In this document: positions 47,660 through 60,250 of the stretch, piece by piece
How positions within the stretch are numbered: position 1 is the first letter of the stretch
How the letters are laid out: each line of letters opens with the position of its first letter
NCBI GenBank assembly: GCA_034190875.2
Contig: CM067358.1
Coordinates: forward strand, 47,372,951 to 47,436,950
Length of the DNA stretch: 64,000 bases
Direction of reading: 5' to 3'
From: Urechis unicinctus
Lineage: Eukaryota > Annelida > Polychaeta > Xenopneusta > Urechidae
The notes under the pieces: model-generated
The model's database searches: none
The model's input: only the letters and a program-made list of their open reading frames with translations
Told to the model about the DNA's origin: nothing
Position numbers and translations under genes: made by a program

Positions 47660-48408
47660 CAGCATGACACGCCGGACTGACAAGTATGTCCTCACAGCAG
47701 TGGACGTAGCTTCACGCCACACAGCAGTAGAGCCATTGACCTTGAAAGAGTTTGAATAAGTTGCAGGAGCACTCAAAAGGATATACAAGTGAGGACCATT
47801 GCATTGGCCTCAACTGCTTCAGACGGGAGTTCATTGGCGCAGTGAGCCAGCTGCTTGCCAAGTATGGTGTCTCAATCAGGCGTGGTCATGTAGATATCCA
47901 TCAAGGCCAGGCCATTGTGGAATGCTTTAACCGCACTCTTGCAGAGCGGCTCTTTGAACACCTGTATGCCGTGGAGTTAATATTTCCATCTGGGCAACGA
48001 TCAATCATGTGGGTTTCTTTCTGCAAGCTGTTGTCTCTGCAATTAACATTGAAGTGACCCGCTTGACTGGTTAAATAGCCTGATACGCAACAAACGCAAA
48101 AAGCAGTTGCTTAAAAGGCCGCTTCCGTAAACCCAGGGCGATTGGTAGGGCTCAAAGAGCATGAGCTCCCCTCTGGTGTTGGCGTTCGCTACCTCTACCG
48201 ACCTGGCAAGCTGGAACAGGACCATTGTCGTTGTGACAGTAACCCTGTGTGGTCACTCGAGGTTTACCTGCTTGTACGCTCTGTCACTAAGCATGATGAG
48301 TCTGTGCTCTACTATTTGTTGGATGGACCACTCTGTGACATTTTCGGGGAGGAGCTGCTTGTGGTACCAACCGACACCCAGCTGCCGCCAGATGGTGTTC
48401 TCAATTAG
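47660..48408 (+). pseudogene. Integrase (rve-type, transposon-derived) remnant
   Basis: A DDE integrase core is readable across broken frames. The piece near 47664-47757 has the first catalytic aspartate in VLTAVDVASRH. The piece from 47806 has GREFIGAVSQLLAKYGVSIR, where the second aspartate just upstream is damaged. The third acidic residue lies in QAIVECFNRTLAERL. A C-terminal piece at about 48142-48408 (LPSGVGVRYLYRPGKLE, VLYYLLDGPL, EELLVVPTDTQLPPDGV) ends at TAG. It resembles animal transposon-derived integrases of the F54H12.3 type, which is recalled rather than searched. Internal stops (for example at 47757 and 47788) and shifts make it non-functional. Confidence 0.65.
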
Positions 48409-48939
48409 ACATTCAATAAATAGAATATATACACAGGAATGGCAGTATTTGCAAACAAGTGCCCTTGTATATTGCTTGGGAAAAGAGACCCTTGTAACAG
48501 GCCTTGAACACAAGAGTTCTGTAATTTACACAGATATAAGATTAAAGACGTCGTTACCATTCTTTGTTGTGTGCGCAAGAAGGGAATCAAAAACAAACTA
48601 GGCCTGTGAATGGACTGCAGGTTTGACAAGATCAACCACAGGCTTCGCAACAAAAGAAGAAGAATCCCCAGAAAGTCATCCCGATCAACCATACAACTGC
48701 ACTACCCCATGATCTGCACAACCGTACTGACTCACCAGTAATATGACTCACCTTTTTTTATTCCGGTATATCGATCCACTACGACAAGGCACTCTTTTTC
48801 CTGTCTGTTGTTTTTTCCGGCATATTGATCCGCTTAGCCTAAAAAGCCTACCACACTGCGCTCTGTTCATTGGTCCTCTCAAATGCTCTTAGTTTAACTA
48901 AGTTAGTTAAGCGTAATATCAACATAGGGTGTACTCTAC

Positions 48940-50130
48940 CTTTTAAGCAACCACCTCGACAATAATCTATGGTTAAGAGGGATGAGATTAGCAAAATGTT
49001 CAAACAGGGTATCATTGAGGAAAGTGATAGCCCTTCGGCATCCCAAGTTGTCTTGGTGACTAAGTGGGACGGTTCTGCTAGATTTTGCGTAGATTATTGC
49101 GTAGGTTAATGAGGTCACCAAGAAAGATGCCTATCCTCTTCCAAAAATTGATGATAGTCTTGATTCATGATCTGATGCATCCAGGTTTTGTACCATAGAT
49201 TTAGCTTGTGGTTTTCATCAAGTTGCCACTGACGAAAATGATCGCCAGAAAACAGCTTTTGCAACTAGGAAGAGCTTATATCTGTTCAAGGAAATGCCAT
49301 TTACAAATGCGCCAACCACTTTTGAAAGACTGATGGAATTAGTATTTGCAGTGGGAAAAATGTTTGGTGTACATAGACGATGTTATTGTCTTTGGCAAGG
49401 ATTTCATTGAAAAATATTTCAAATTTGAGGGCTGTTCTGTTAAGGTTCAGGGCAGAGTGTTCAAAGTGTTGCATTTCTCGGACATGTTGTAACGGCTGAA
49501 GGGTTTTAGTATGAGCTTGAGAAGGTCAACTCAGTGAGGGATTGGGCACAGCCATGTAACGTTGTTGGGGTCAGGTGTTTCCTCGGTTTGGCTTCTTATT
49601 ATAGACGGTTCATGCCACACTTTTTCACAGTTGCGCCACCTTTGTCTAATCTAAGTCAAAGTCAAAGTTTGTGTGTGATAAGCAGTGTGAGGAGTATTTA
49701 ATGAAATTAAAACAGTTCCTGGTGGCATTTCCAGTCTTGACTTATCCAAATGTTGAAGGGAAATTCGTGTTAGACACAGATGCTAGTGATTTTTGGGATA
49801 TGAGCCGTGCTTTCTCATATTCAAAATGTTTCTAAAAGAAGTTTATTGCTTATTCTAGTAAGTCTCTAAATAGTTCCCAGCGGAATGACTGTACGACTGA
49901 GAAAGAGTTGCTTGCTGTTGTTACATTGCCAAACAGTTCAAACACCACTTGTATGGTAGGAACTTTCTGATACGTGCTGATCACGCGTCACTGAGGTGAT
50001 TAAAAACATTCAAAGATGTTGAATGAATGTAAGCTCGCTGGTTATCAGTTGTTGATACATTTGATTACGTATGGAAGCATAGGAAAGCGTCTTTGCACAC
50101 TAATGCTGATACTTTGTCGAGACAGCCAGT
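48940..50130 (+). pseudogene. Ty3-type reverse transcriptase/RNase H remnant
   Basis: Broken frames carry the classical order of a Ty3-type polymerase. First comes a block like [17 protein letters not shown] with FCVDY (48990-49100), then KKDAYPLPKIDDSLD (about 49110-49150). TIDLACGFHQVA, KTAFATRK and NAPTTFERLME follow (49190-49345), then FLGHVVTAEGF, RCFLGLASYYRRFM and a DTDASDF RNase H start (49470-49800). The catalytic YxDD region (about 49365-49390) is shifted out of frame. Stops and indels occur throughout. Confidence 0.8.
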
Positions 50131-50439
50131 AAGAAAATGTAAGCGTGGAACTGTCTTGATTGCATAGTAGTAAATGTAGTCAGGGGTTATAAGCAACAGG
50201 GTCGTGATAGAAACTCAACAGTACCTCTAGGAGGTGAAGAAATTGATAACCTAACTCAAGTGGTGTAGGTGATGGAATATGTGTCGAGTGAAGGGGAATG
50301 GCTAGATAAGTAGTTGAGGAAATGGCAGGACCAGGACTCGGACATATCTAAGGTGTCAGAGTGGTAACATGCACTCACTGACAGACCAGTCTGGAGGAAT
50401 GTTGCTCCTCGCCGAATATGTCGATGGGACTCAGTGGGA

Positions 50440-50700
50440 TTCACTTAAAGTACAAAACGGAATGTTGTATAGGAAGTGGGTAGATACGCTTAAGCAAGGA
50501 ACTTCTGTTCTACAATTATTTACTCCAGCAGAACTTCGAAAATAAATGTTAGAAACACCCAATAGCAGCAGAATTGGTAGTCATATGGGCATCATTCGTA
50601 CAGTGGACAATATCAGAAGAAGGTTATTTGCTAGACTTGCGCTTTATGGTAGTTGGTCAAATGCATGCAATAGTCTTACATACATATGTGCAAGGTATGA
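50440..50700 (+). pseudogene. Retroelement integrase zinc-binding remnant
   Basis: Follows the reverse transcriptase remnant in the expected order. It has MLYRKWVDTLKQGTS, LFTPAELRK and an IGSHMGIIRTVDNIRRR block corresponding to the H-x-G-...-T region that opens Ty3-type integrases. A stop interrupts it (TAA at 50542), and it fades out after 50690. Confidence 0.55.
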
Positions 50701-50749
50701 TATTAATGATTTTCATATTGTTTAAAAAGTGTAAATGACAGAATGAATT

Positions 50750-50967
50750 TTATGTCTGACGATTCCTTATCTATAGCTGGTGCTATGTCATATTTCTTTC
50801 AAATGGCACGAGATCCCTGCATTCAAAACATTCATAAACGCGATTTACAATTGATTATAAATTACATGTGCGTTATGTAACTTGGTTTGAATGTTTTCTG
50901 TATTGTGTGATTTTTCTGTATGTCTTATATGTACCTTGCGTACGAAATAAATATTATTATTATTATT
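50750..50967 (+). repeat. Possible non-LTR element 3' end with (ATT)n tail
   Basis: The segment ends in a short ATT run (50951-50967), a tail style seen in some non-LTR elements. No coding domain is visible, so this is tentative. Confidence 0.25.
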
Positions 50968-51630
50968 GAACCACAGACTCATACTCGAAGTTCCCGGTAC
51001 GCTTAGGCAGTCTATTTAATATTGTTCGAATTGAATGTTTTGAGGAGTGCAGCACGCTCTTTCCCGCAATTTTTGATTGTTCCGCCTAAATATTGGTAAT
51101 TGGGAGAGGGTACTGTAGGATCGCTTTTAAACTTGCGTGTTACCAATAGTACTGCCAGTAATGTCTGTTACAAACTCTGAGCGGTGGTATCAAAATAATT
51201 CCCATTGTTAGTAAGTTTTCAGTATATGCAGTGTTCCAACGTAAGTGATAAATAACACACTAAGCTCATATATTTCGCAAAGCAACCCCCGCTCATAATT
51301 CACTAAACAATTTGTGGCGCCCACTCGCGATAGATATTGAAACTGTCTTTGTCAACGAGAAAAGTTGCATGTGAAAATGTGAGTATGGACTATTTCCTTG
51401 CAATTAGATGGTACTGGGGTTTAATTCAAATCATTCTCATAAAAGTAGTATGAATGTTTCATATTTTATCAGTGATTTTCAATGATTTTTATCTTAATGT
51501 TCATATATATATGTCGTTAATAAGAAGAAGCTGAGCGATAATTAATGAGAATGTCTATATAAAAGACGGTAGACAAATATGAATTAAACTGTTAAACGGA
51601 TGGAATGATATGAGTAAAGATACCGTATGA

Positions 51631-51850
51631 ATTATACTTTGGTCATACATCTCCAATCTTTTTGTGAACTGTGATCTTAAATAAATTAATATCCTAAGGA
51701 GGACAATTACTGTAGAGATTAGCAGTCATCTGGGTCATCAAATTATACTTTGATCATACATTTCCAATCTTTTTGTGTACTGTGATCCTAAATAACAAAT
51801 TAATATCCTAAGGAGGACAATAACTATAGAGATTATCGGTCATCTGGGTA
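51631..51850 (+). repeat. Tandem duplication, 111-bp unit
   Basis: ATTATACTTTGGTCATACAT at 51631 recurs at 51742 with small changes. Both copies contain ATATCCTAAGGAGGACAAT and TCATCTGGGT. Confidence 0.85.
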
Positions 51851-52218
51851 TTTTGGGGAACCCAAAATGCATTGCGCTCTATGATGCCTTGGCGACGGTG
51901 AATACAAACGCTCGGTGATATGCTGGCTCCTATGTTTCAATCAAACGGAGTGAATAATGTCTTTCTTTGGAGCAGCAAAATATGTTGTGCAATATTATAT
52001 AATATACTGGTTGGTTTTTCTTCAGCCTCTGTTATTCATTGTCTATGGTAGCTTAGTCTGTGACATTTTGGGGTAATTGCACATTCCCAAGATATCAACA
52101 CATGATAGATAACCTATATGCTACAACTTATTCGTAATGAAGTTGGTAATTAAGGAAAATGGCAGTTGTATTCAAGGAAAATAGCCGTTGCCTAACGATC
52201 GATTGAAACGAGTCAACC

Positions 52219-52270
52219 AAACCCCGGTCGGACGGTGATACATACCCAAACAAAGTGTCTTGCATGGCTA
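52219..52270 (+). mobile_element. Old copy of the ultrashort TAGC...GCTA element
   Basis: Starts AAACCCCGGTCGGACGGTG and ends GTGTCTTGCATGGCTA. Flanks GAGTCAACC (52210-52218) and GAGTCGGCC (52271-52279) agree at seven of nine bases, as expected for an aged 9-bp duplication. Confidence 0.6.
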
Positions 52271-52279
52271 GAGTCGGCC

Positions 52280-52420
52280 ATACGAATACCCATAGCTACC
52301 ACCCCGGCACCCTGAATATTGAGATGTGTTAACTGTATGAATACCCATAGCTGTCACCCTATTAAATAGTGAGATGAGTCAACTATTTCAATACTCACAG
52401 CTGTCAACCCCATTTTGGTA
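52280..52420 (+). repeat. Degenerate tandem repeat, about 50-55-bp units
   Basis: ATACCCATAGCT recurs near 52286 and 52341, with a diverged third unit near 52391 (ATACTCACAGCT). Each is followed by a GAGATG(T/A)GT-type word. Confidence 0.6.
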
Positions 52421-53973
52421 CCTACCCATTTAGTACCTACAAATAAATTGAAATAAGTTAACCTATCATAATACCTGGCGTTCTTTCAACCACCATAGTC
52501 AACCCATTACTACCTCAAGATGCATGCCTTAATTGATCAACCTTGAGACCTACATGTTGTTCACCGGATTGTTATAAATCTTCAAGCCAATCAAATAAAT
52601 ACAATATACAGACATTATCTTATGCATTGTCAACCCATGTTTACCAATAGTCACAGACATTATGAAGGTTTGCTGGACCAATCGGACATCCAGTAAACTT
52701 TTCTCTGGTCCTTTAAAAAATGTGATTGTTCACCGGTCCTTGGTCCAGTAATTAATTATAACATAATATACATGCCAGTACCCTCTCAAAAATGAAAATA
52801 AACCCAAGAATTCGCTTTTTCACATCTCTGTTGTCTTTCTTCCAATATTTATAGTTTATGGGTGATTCCATGGTTGCCGGAAACGCCTGAGTAGATTTCA
52901 TGCAGATTTTTAAAAGCACAGCGTGGCCATATATGTTTGTCAGTCCAGTAAAAATAAATCTCCAGTCCGGTAAAGTTTGAAATTCCTTCACAATGTCTGT
53001 AGTCAACCAACTTAATCTTCATGTGTGACTGGTTTCGATTGTGAGCAAGTTCCAATCCAAGAATTGTGAATTGTGTAAGGTGCTGTACCTGGTACCAGGA
53101 TATTATTCTCTGGTCTTAATAATGGTGAACATGATGGTTTAAAATATAATGTATATAAACAATAAAGGAACTTTGAACCCAATGATTATGGTAATGCTGA
53201 TTATTGTAATTAACTGACAAACCCTTCTGTGATGTTCAAGTCAAATATTTTGAATGTGGCTCATTAAACGTGTTCTTTTTTTAATTCCTGAAATAAAGTC
53301 ACTCGTACAATGGTTCATTGAGCATGTCAGCGAGCTGTAGCTAAATGGAGAGGTGAACACTCACTCGTCAATCTCATTCACAAAAAGAAAGAAAAGTTTT
53401 ATGACATGTTCTTCAGTGGTATAATTTTGAGATGACAGCTTATGTACAATATAAATGAAGTGCAAAAATGGTGGATGATATCATCCCAACAGATGATTTT
53501 GATGCTTATTTATAAAAATCATGAATTAAGTTGCAGTAAAACATCCAGACCGATATAACATATATATATATTTGGCATTGGATGGCATGAATGTTGGTTG
53601 TTGTCATTCATTTTTCCATACAAAATAACTCCTGGACTCGTGCCAAAAGTTGGCAACAAAAGGATTGACAAAACTGGACGAATCACTTTCTTCTACAAAT
53701 ATTCGACATATATATTTTCACTTTTTATATCTATTTAACACATAAAGCATCTATAAAGCTTAATACGCACATAAGAGTTACTCTGCGATTAAGACATACA
53801 GCGTCGTGAAATTGGAAATGCAAGTAAATCATCAGATTTTTTTCACCGAAGGTCTGTCGCTACAGGGTTACTTCCTACTGACGTTAGCTTCCCCGATAAG
53901 CTCCATATTACCATGAAATTATTAGCTGACTGGTTTGAATTGTATATTTGTATGCAGTGACAGCAATCGAAAT

Positions 53974-56900
53974 ATGGAGAAATCAGATGGTGTCTCGGAT
54001 GAGAAAGCTGATGTTATTGACCTGGATATATCATCAGACAGTGAAGACTCTCCTGCTGCAGGCACCTCCCAGAATACCATTCAAAGCACTGATAGGAACC
54101 CTGAGCCTCCGCAAGAACTCCTCGATAAACATCTGATTGATGCAGATAATATTGGTGATACAGTGTTTAGTAAGCACTGGCTGTTCACGACCCTGATGAA
54201 ACTGATTGAGGTGAACATTGGATGACCTTTTGATAAAAATGCATTGACTTGTATCTGTTCGAAAAGGATATGAAATTTCATATTGATCTTGCTTCAGCAA
54301 TCTTTCATGCAACTGCCTATTGAATTGTCATTTGGAAACTAATTTAGTTTTAATATGGAGCAAGTAAGATAAAGCCAAATGTCTCTCTGAACTTATTGTG
54401 TTGAATTGTGTGTGATTCAGTGTTTTTTTTATCTTGGCTCCAGGACTTCATATTTACAACTTACCAAAATGAATTCTCTAATATTACAATTTTGGTTGAA
54501 TTATATCTTGATGAAATTTACCATTACTTTGCTGAAGATATGAAAAAAACCAATCTGAATGTCATGATAAGTACTGTGACTGCTTTGTTGAATGTTCTCA
54601 TAATGTTAACTTCTGCAGGCAGTCGATGCCAATGATAAAAAGGCTGAAAAGAACGGAGACTCCACGCCCACATCAGCCTCCAGTAGCCAATCCTCAACTG
54701 ACAACCTGCCTGCTGACACTAACTCAACTGACACCCCCAAGACCGAAAGAATTCGAGATAAGGACTCGTCCGGAAAATCTCCACGAAAAGAGAGATTAGT
54801 TGATGCTGGGAAGGGTGTAGGGTCTGATGAAGAGGATGATTGTGTACTGGTCGACTTGGATGAGGGGCTACAAGATGAACTTTGTCGACTATGGGACATG
54901 TCAATGAACCAGGTGCTCATTATTGAGAGCTAGGCCAAAATCAAATTTGGTTATGAACTCCTTGCTTAGTTGGAATGTATCTACCATGTACAGTTGATGA
55001 ATTTGTGTATCTGTGCATAGGAAGTAGTGGAGTTTCTACTGGAATTCAATGCTATAGAAATTCTAACGGGGGTCATCTCCAAATCCCAGTCCCCCCGAGC
55101 TACTGCAAGTCTTCTTCAGATAATTACACACTGAGATTTGCCTTTTGATACTTTTCATTTCTTAAATAATATTATATCCCTTTTCAAGCTTCAACCTATA
55201 CTAATGAAGTGGCTTTTATTGGATTTTGCAGGAGATCAGTGTTGGTATTCTTGGAAACATGGCTTGTAATAATCGTGCCTGTCAGCTCATATCATGCAAC
55301 AGTAAACTTGTGTAAGTCAAACTCTCCATGGCAGTCTTTGTCTTATTCAGAGTAAGGCTACTCGATCCAAAGTAAAATATAGTTGTTCTTTGTTGCAGTG
55401 GACTGATGCTGATGCTGTTACAATCAATGGATGCTCCCACCTTAGTGGAAGCTACAAGGTAGCACACTGTTAATGAGATTTTCATTGGATAATTGTGTTC
55501 CAACTGTCCATATTTAAATCCATATTTTACAGGAAACCTGAATTTACTGATGCAGCATTGCTTGGTCAGGTTGCTACAGGTGTGCCTGACGAACCCTAGC
55601 ACTGTACATGGCTGGGCTGTGGCCATACACAATGAACCATCTGTATTCCATAGTGTAAACTTCATGCTTCAGAGCTCTACCAGCTGTAAGTCTAACCATC
55701 ACAAGTGAGAGAGGAAAATTAACATATGAATTATCCATCATGTAGAAATTCATACATACCTGATGTAGCTCTATTACTGGTCTAAGTGTTTGTGTAAGGC
55801 CTGAAAATGTCCAATGTCACTAAAATGTTGGCTCTTTCGTTTGTTATAGCTTTGTCTTTAATTGCTTGATGTTATTTCAAATGCCACTTACATCTGAGAA
55901 CAAATCTGCACCTATTGACCTCTGGTTGTACCAGTTGACCTCCTGAGGAATGTAGCATCATTTGTGGACAAGTTAATGGATGTGGATGTGGAGATATGTG
56001 AAGCATGGAGCGATGCTCTCTTTGTGTCCTCGTTGCTAGAAGCTACTAAACAAATACAGTAGGTCGAGTTGAATTATTTCTACTATCAAAGCCCTTTCTT
56101 TAAAAAAATGGATATATCTTCATAATAGGTATTTTTAGGTTTCACATGAAAAAGAAATCCTGCATGTGTCTTAAATGGAATAGTCTGGACATAAATTGGC
56201 TGTAAGAATTTGCGAAGTTTGACATGATGCTTTGTACCACAGGAATGTGGGAAGTGAGACCTATGAGAGATTTCTACACATATTACAGCTGTTATCCACA
56301 TCTGAGGAGGGTGTCCAAACCATGGGTAAATAACAATTTCTCTTTTCAAATCTGCTTTCAAACTTCTAGCGGTTATGTACGTCTATCATACGTTTCCGAA
56401 AATGATCAAGGCCAGGTAGCAATTAGATATTTGATTATACTAATGATGTAGGTTTGGTCTGCCATGTGATGGATTGCCTTTAAATCATATGATCTGTTAT
56501 GACCCCCTCTCGTACGACTAACGTCATATTCTCGGTGTTTGTAGTGGACCAGGCAGAAAGACTGAGTGCTATGGCTCTGTCTTACCTTCATCATGTCTGT
56601 GCTGAAGATATTGTGGCTCTGGAGGGTAAGGAGAATGCCACTGGCTCAGCCATCTCTATTCTAGCCGTGGTATTTGCCTCCTGGCCAGATAGAGATACTC
56701 TAATAACCGAGGGTAAGCACAAATATGCACCAATGCCATCCCCCCAATACCAACTTGTGACCCCATTCATAATATTACTTTCGTAAAAATAACCATGTGT
56801 TTCATAGCTTAAAACTTTTGTTGTGTATGTTTCTGCTACTTCTGAAACCACAATTTTGTCAAGTTGATTGAACACTAATCAATGTTTCCCTTTCTTGATG

Positions 56901-57918
56901 AGCAACTGTACATTGATTTTAGACCACCCCATACTCCTTCAATCTAAATAATACCATGGAGATATTATTGCGGCTGTAAATCGTATATTGCCAATCTTAA
57001 TTCCTATGGGTGTGTTCTCTGATGCCGATGTCACTTGGATTCAATTTCAGACGTTCAGTTAATGAGGTGTCTGCTCAAAATCCTGGAGATTGTCTACATT
57101 AAATACCACAACATGCAGCACAAAACAAGACGGTCTAAATCACTGGGTGCGGGTGACGATGCACTCGTTGACCTTACAGAAGAAGATGAGGAGGGGACAG
57201 GCAGTGAGGACGGGGAGAAAGATAGGCAGGCTGATTTGAAGAAGGAAGGGAAAGAAAAGGCCAATTACCAAAGTAGGATGGTGGATATGCTTTATGAAGT
57301 TCTTCAAAACTTCATGTTGGATATCATTGCGGCCCTCAATGAGGTAACTAACTTTTATTGGGTATTAGGTCATAGTTGATTCACAAATAGAATTTTAATA
57401 ATTTGCTGTATACACTATTTAAGTTATTTCATCGATATATTCAGACATGTCTTTCAATATGTGCAAGATTAAAAAGTATTTCTGTTGATAGTGTTAATTT
57501 TCTAGTGTTTTGCTGACAGCTGTCCGCTCCTAGCAAGATTCCTAACGAGGATGAAGATAGACCCTCCTTGAGCCCCAAGTCCTCCACCCAAGGAACTGAC
57601 TTACAAAATTCATCCAGTGCAGATCAATTAACAGTCATCCCAGACACACCTGGTGGGGATCCTCCTAATGCCGAGAAGACTCAGACCCAAGATGGAGAAA
57701 CACCTGAACCAATTCAAGAGTGTCCAAAATCTCTGAAATATCTAGACGCTCAGTGTGATCACCTTAGGATCAATTATATGGTGTACATAGTTAAAGACTT
57801 TGACGGCGAGACTTGTAGTTTGATAGAAGATTTCCACAAGACAGCAATCAGGTGGAATCTTGAGAGACTGGCTCGGTACATTTATCTCAGCAACCATCGT
57901 GATGATGCTGACCCATGA
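53974..57918 (+). CDS. SAAL1: SAAL1 (serum amyloid A-like 1) homologue
   Basis: Eleven coding exons join in phase to 645 codons: 53974-54210, 54619-54912, 55021-55104, 55232-55311, 55399-55458, 55570-55685, 55935-56058, 56243-56325, 56545-56712, 57051-57343, 57520-57918. The start lies just inside an exon that begins after TATGCAG. Family landmarks are IGDTVFSKHWLF near the N-terminus, DELCRLWDMSMNQEVVEFL, SVGILGNMAC, MDAPTLVEATR before a leucine-rich helix, and LHILQLLSTSEEGVQTM. Human SAAL1 has 474 residues; this one is longer through Ser/Asp/Glu-rich inserts after the SKHWLF block and before the C-terminal helices, probably disordered. The family is an armadillo-like helical-repeat protein linked in mammals to proliferation of synovial and tumour cells; its biochemical role is unclear. 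Intron 3 is GC-AG (ACT/GCAAGT). A poly(A) signal AATAAA lies at 58579-58584. Confidence 0.92.
55105..55231 (+). other. GC-AG intron of SAAL1
   Basis: The exon ends CGAGCTACT and is followed by GCAAGT rather than GTAAGT; the acceptor is TTTTGCAG. Joining restores the conserved EISVGILGNMAC frame. Confidence 0.8.
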
Positions 57919-58578
57919 AATGTTCATCAAGGATTTTACACCAAAATGACTATTATATAACCGTTGACCATGTGGTTATTTGATTTTCACATAACCACCA
58001 GTATTACGATAGTTTTTCGATGAAGAGGTAGATTGAGGTTACTGAATGATCTCAGTTCCATTAATTTAGTTGAAAGAAATCTGGTGTATGTGAGATATCC
58101 ATCAAGACAACATTTGGTTACCAGTTTCAGCAGCTGTTATAACCAGGCATATATGTGTATCATCCTTATGGCAAGATGAAGAAGATATGATCCAATTTTC
58201 AAAGAACTGTATGACCTCAAATGAAATGCTTTACTATGTAACAATGTGTTGTTTATTACTGATGTGTTCATTATAGTGTTCAATACATGTCTCGTGAAAG
58301 GGGAATGTCAAATTATTACTATTACTATTGTCAGCCCAAATCTTAGAAATATGTTTTTGTAGTTTTGTCATGCATGAAATTCTCTAGTTAAAACTAGCTT
58401 TTTGATGTATATTTTTTATATATGCAACTGAAATGCATTATGGACTGAATCAAATTATGTAAGAATACAAACTGGAAATATTTGTAAGGCAGCATCATTC
58501 ATCTTGTATAGCAGCTCTGATTTGTTCATGTTTTGAAGTAGTTCTGTTGCTCCATACTGATAGAATCATGAAACCAAG

Positions 58579-58584
58579 AATAAA
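58579..58584 (+). terminator. SAAL1 poly(A) signal candidate
   Basis: AATAAA 660 bases after the stop codon, the clearest canonical signal in the 3' flank. Confidence 0.5.
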
Positions 58585-58989
58585 TGTGACTGAACATAAG
58601 TTTAATATTGTTCAACTCCTGAGTTGTATTGAGTCAGATGCTTCCACAGGTTAAATGTGTTATTTATTGTTTTGTCCACACTGACCACTGTATTCCACAT
58701 TTAATGGTAGAATGAGCATAAGTAAAAAAAACCCATTAAACATCATCTGTTTGCGGTGACCAGAAGACTTGATCGCCTTGAATAAATATATGGGACACCT
58801 ATTATGACAAAACACAAGCCATTACAGACCTTATCTCAAGTTTCATGGAAAACAGTTCAATAGTGTCAAAGAAACAGAGAAACCAAGCTAACAAAGCGAT
58901 TAGTCCGCTGGCTTTTGCTCTATCATACCAAAATATTTAACGAAGATTTTGATGACAAACAGGCAGGTTTTATTCAATTCAATATATTT

Positions 58990-59045
58990 TATTCAAGCCA
59001 CATTTCCTACTCTTCCCCCCCCCCCCCCCCCCCCCCCCACCCCAT
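58990..59045. repeat. Poly-C tract
   Basis: An uninterrupted C run of about 25 bases ends in ACCCC. It may be a mononucleotide microsatellite or the remains of a G/C-run transposon end. Confidence 0.85.
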
Positions 59046-59514
59046 GATGCATACCAATCTCCAAACGTAAACAGGGACACTGATCATTACGATTCAATTA
59101 GAAATTTATTCTAAACTAGCCTTTTGTTACTTGCTGGAATCTTAGGAAGCTCTCAATTTGGTTACTGATCAGTAATGTAATCTATGGAAACAATAAGAAA
59201 CAAGCAACAACATTCCGTTCCCATGTAACTATGACAAAATGAAGTTGCCCTTGGAATAATGAGCCATTTCTCGCAGATCATTTTGCAAAGCCACATCGTT
59301 GAATCTGTTATCAATTATATATTGCGTTGTCTAATCATATTTGGTTCACACACTGTGACTTGGAGTCAAGGGTAACTTCAACAGTGTTGTATCAATATGA
59401 CAGAGGCGAATAGGCGCCATAGGCCGCGAGCTGTTGCGAGGCTTTGGCACTTCAGTGCAAGTCTGTTTTTATGTAGAAGAGCTAACTCGGCCGAAATCGG
59501 AGACTGCTAATATG

Positions 59515-60062
59515 GCATTCGCCAAACTCATTGCTACCTCATGGCAAAGCTACGAAGAGCAAATTCGCGACTTGGCTCTCTCGAGTTAGGAGATGGAATC
59601 CAGATAATGATGCTGTGGACGATAGCATTGTCATTATTGATAGTTTCACCTGTGAATCGAAGGATGAAATCTTCAACATCAAACCTCCGATTCTCACAAG
59701 TGATGACGGACAGCAAGGAAAAATAGCTCTTGAGATTAGCTCTTTCGAACTAAGTACGGGAGTATGCACTCCCTCGACAAGGTGATAAATAGAACCTGAC
59801 GTTGGTCTTTTGGGCTACTTGAGATCGAAAACAACCCCATCAAATCCAAATCCACCAACCAGAAACTGGCAAGCAATGAAGTCGTGGACACTTCCATTAA
59901 TTATGACTTGAAGGATGAAAGGACCAAAACAACGATATGCGCATTCAATGACAGACACCCATGTACAGAAGATGAACTTCTTGGAATTGACAACAAACCA
60001 ATCAAGACGAGAGAACACACTGAACAGCTGAAATGGCTGCTGTACAAGGCTCAAATTTCCTT
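59515..60062 (+). CDS. Unassigned open segments, possible coding exon(s)
   Basis: Two open pieces in different frames follow each other. One spans 59531-59785 (ending in ELSTGVCTPSTR, acidic, with DDSIVIIDSF). The other spans 59800-60062 (CAFNDRHPCTEDELLGIDN, ending LLYKAQISL before GTAAGA). Both have protein-like composition, but no family is recognised. A start could be ATG 59515 (MAFAKLIATSWQ), which stops early in its own frame. Either a first exon with a frameshift or two pieces of an unknown element would explain it. Confidence 0.25.
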
Positions 60063-60186
60063 GGTAAGAAGCTTTTGCCTGAATTTCATTCAGTCAAATA
60101 TAATCAATGTTTTCAATGCCTTTTTTGTATTTACATCTGAAGTGAACCATCACATTGCATGCACGGCACGTGTTTCAGGTGCAGTT

Positions 60187-60250
60187 TAGCTCCGGTCGAA
60201 CGGTAACATGAATTTATAATTATATTCTACTCAGACGTCTTGTAGGGCTA
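60187..60250 (+). mobile_element. 64-bp ultrashort mobile element (TAGC...GCTA) with perfect 9-bp target duplication
   Basis: Starts TAGCTCCGGTCGAACGGT and ends GACGTCTTGTAGGGCTA. Both flanks are GGTGCAGTT (60178-60186 and 60251-60259). It is the best-preserved short copy in the window. The ends TAGCTCC and TAGCCCT (read inward from each side) are short imperfect inverted repeats; between them lie AACATGAATTTATA and a CAGACGTCT palindrome. Confidence 0.78.

Noticed and set aside
55493..55708. Extending the SAAL1 exon 6 upstream to 55504
   Set aside because: The acceptor TTTTACAG at 55524-55531 gives the wrong phase with exon 5. The acceptor GGTCAG ending at 55569 restores the conserved ATR-LLQVCL junction.
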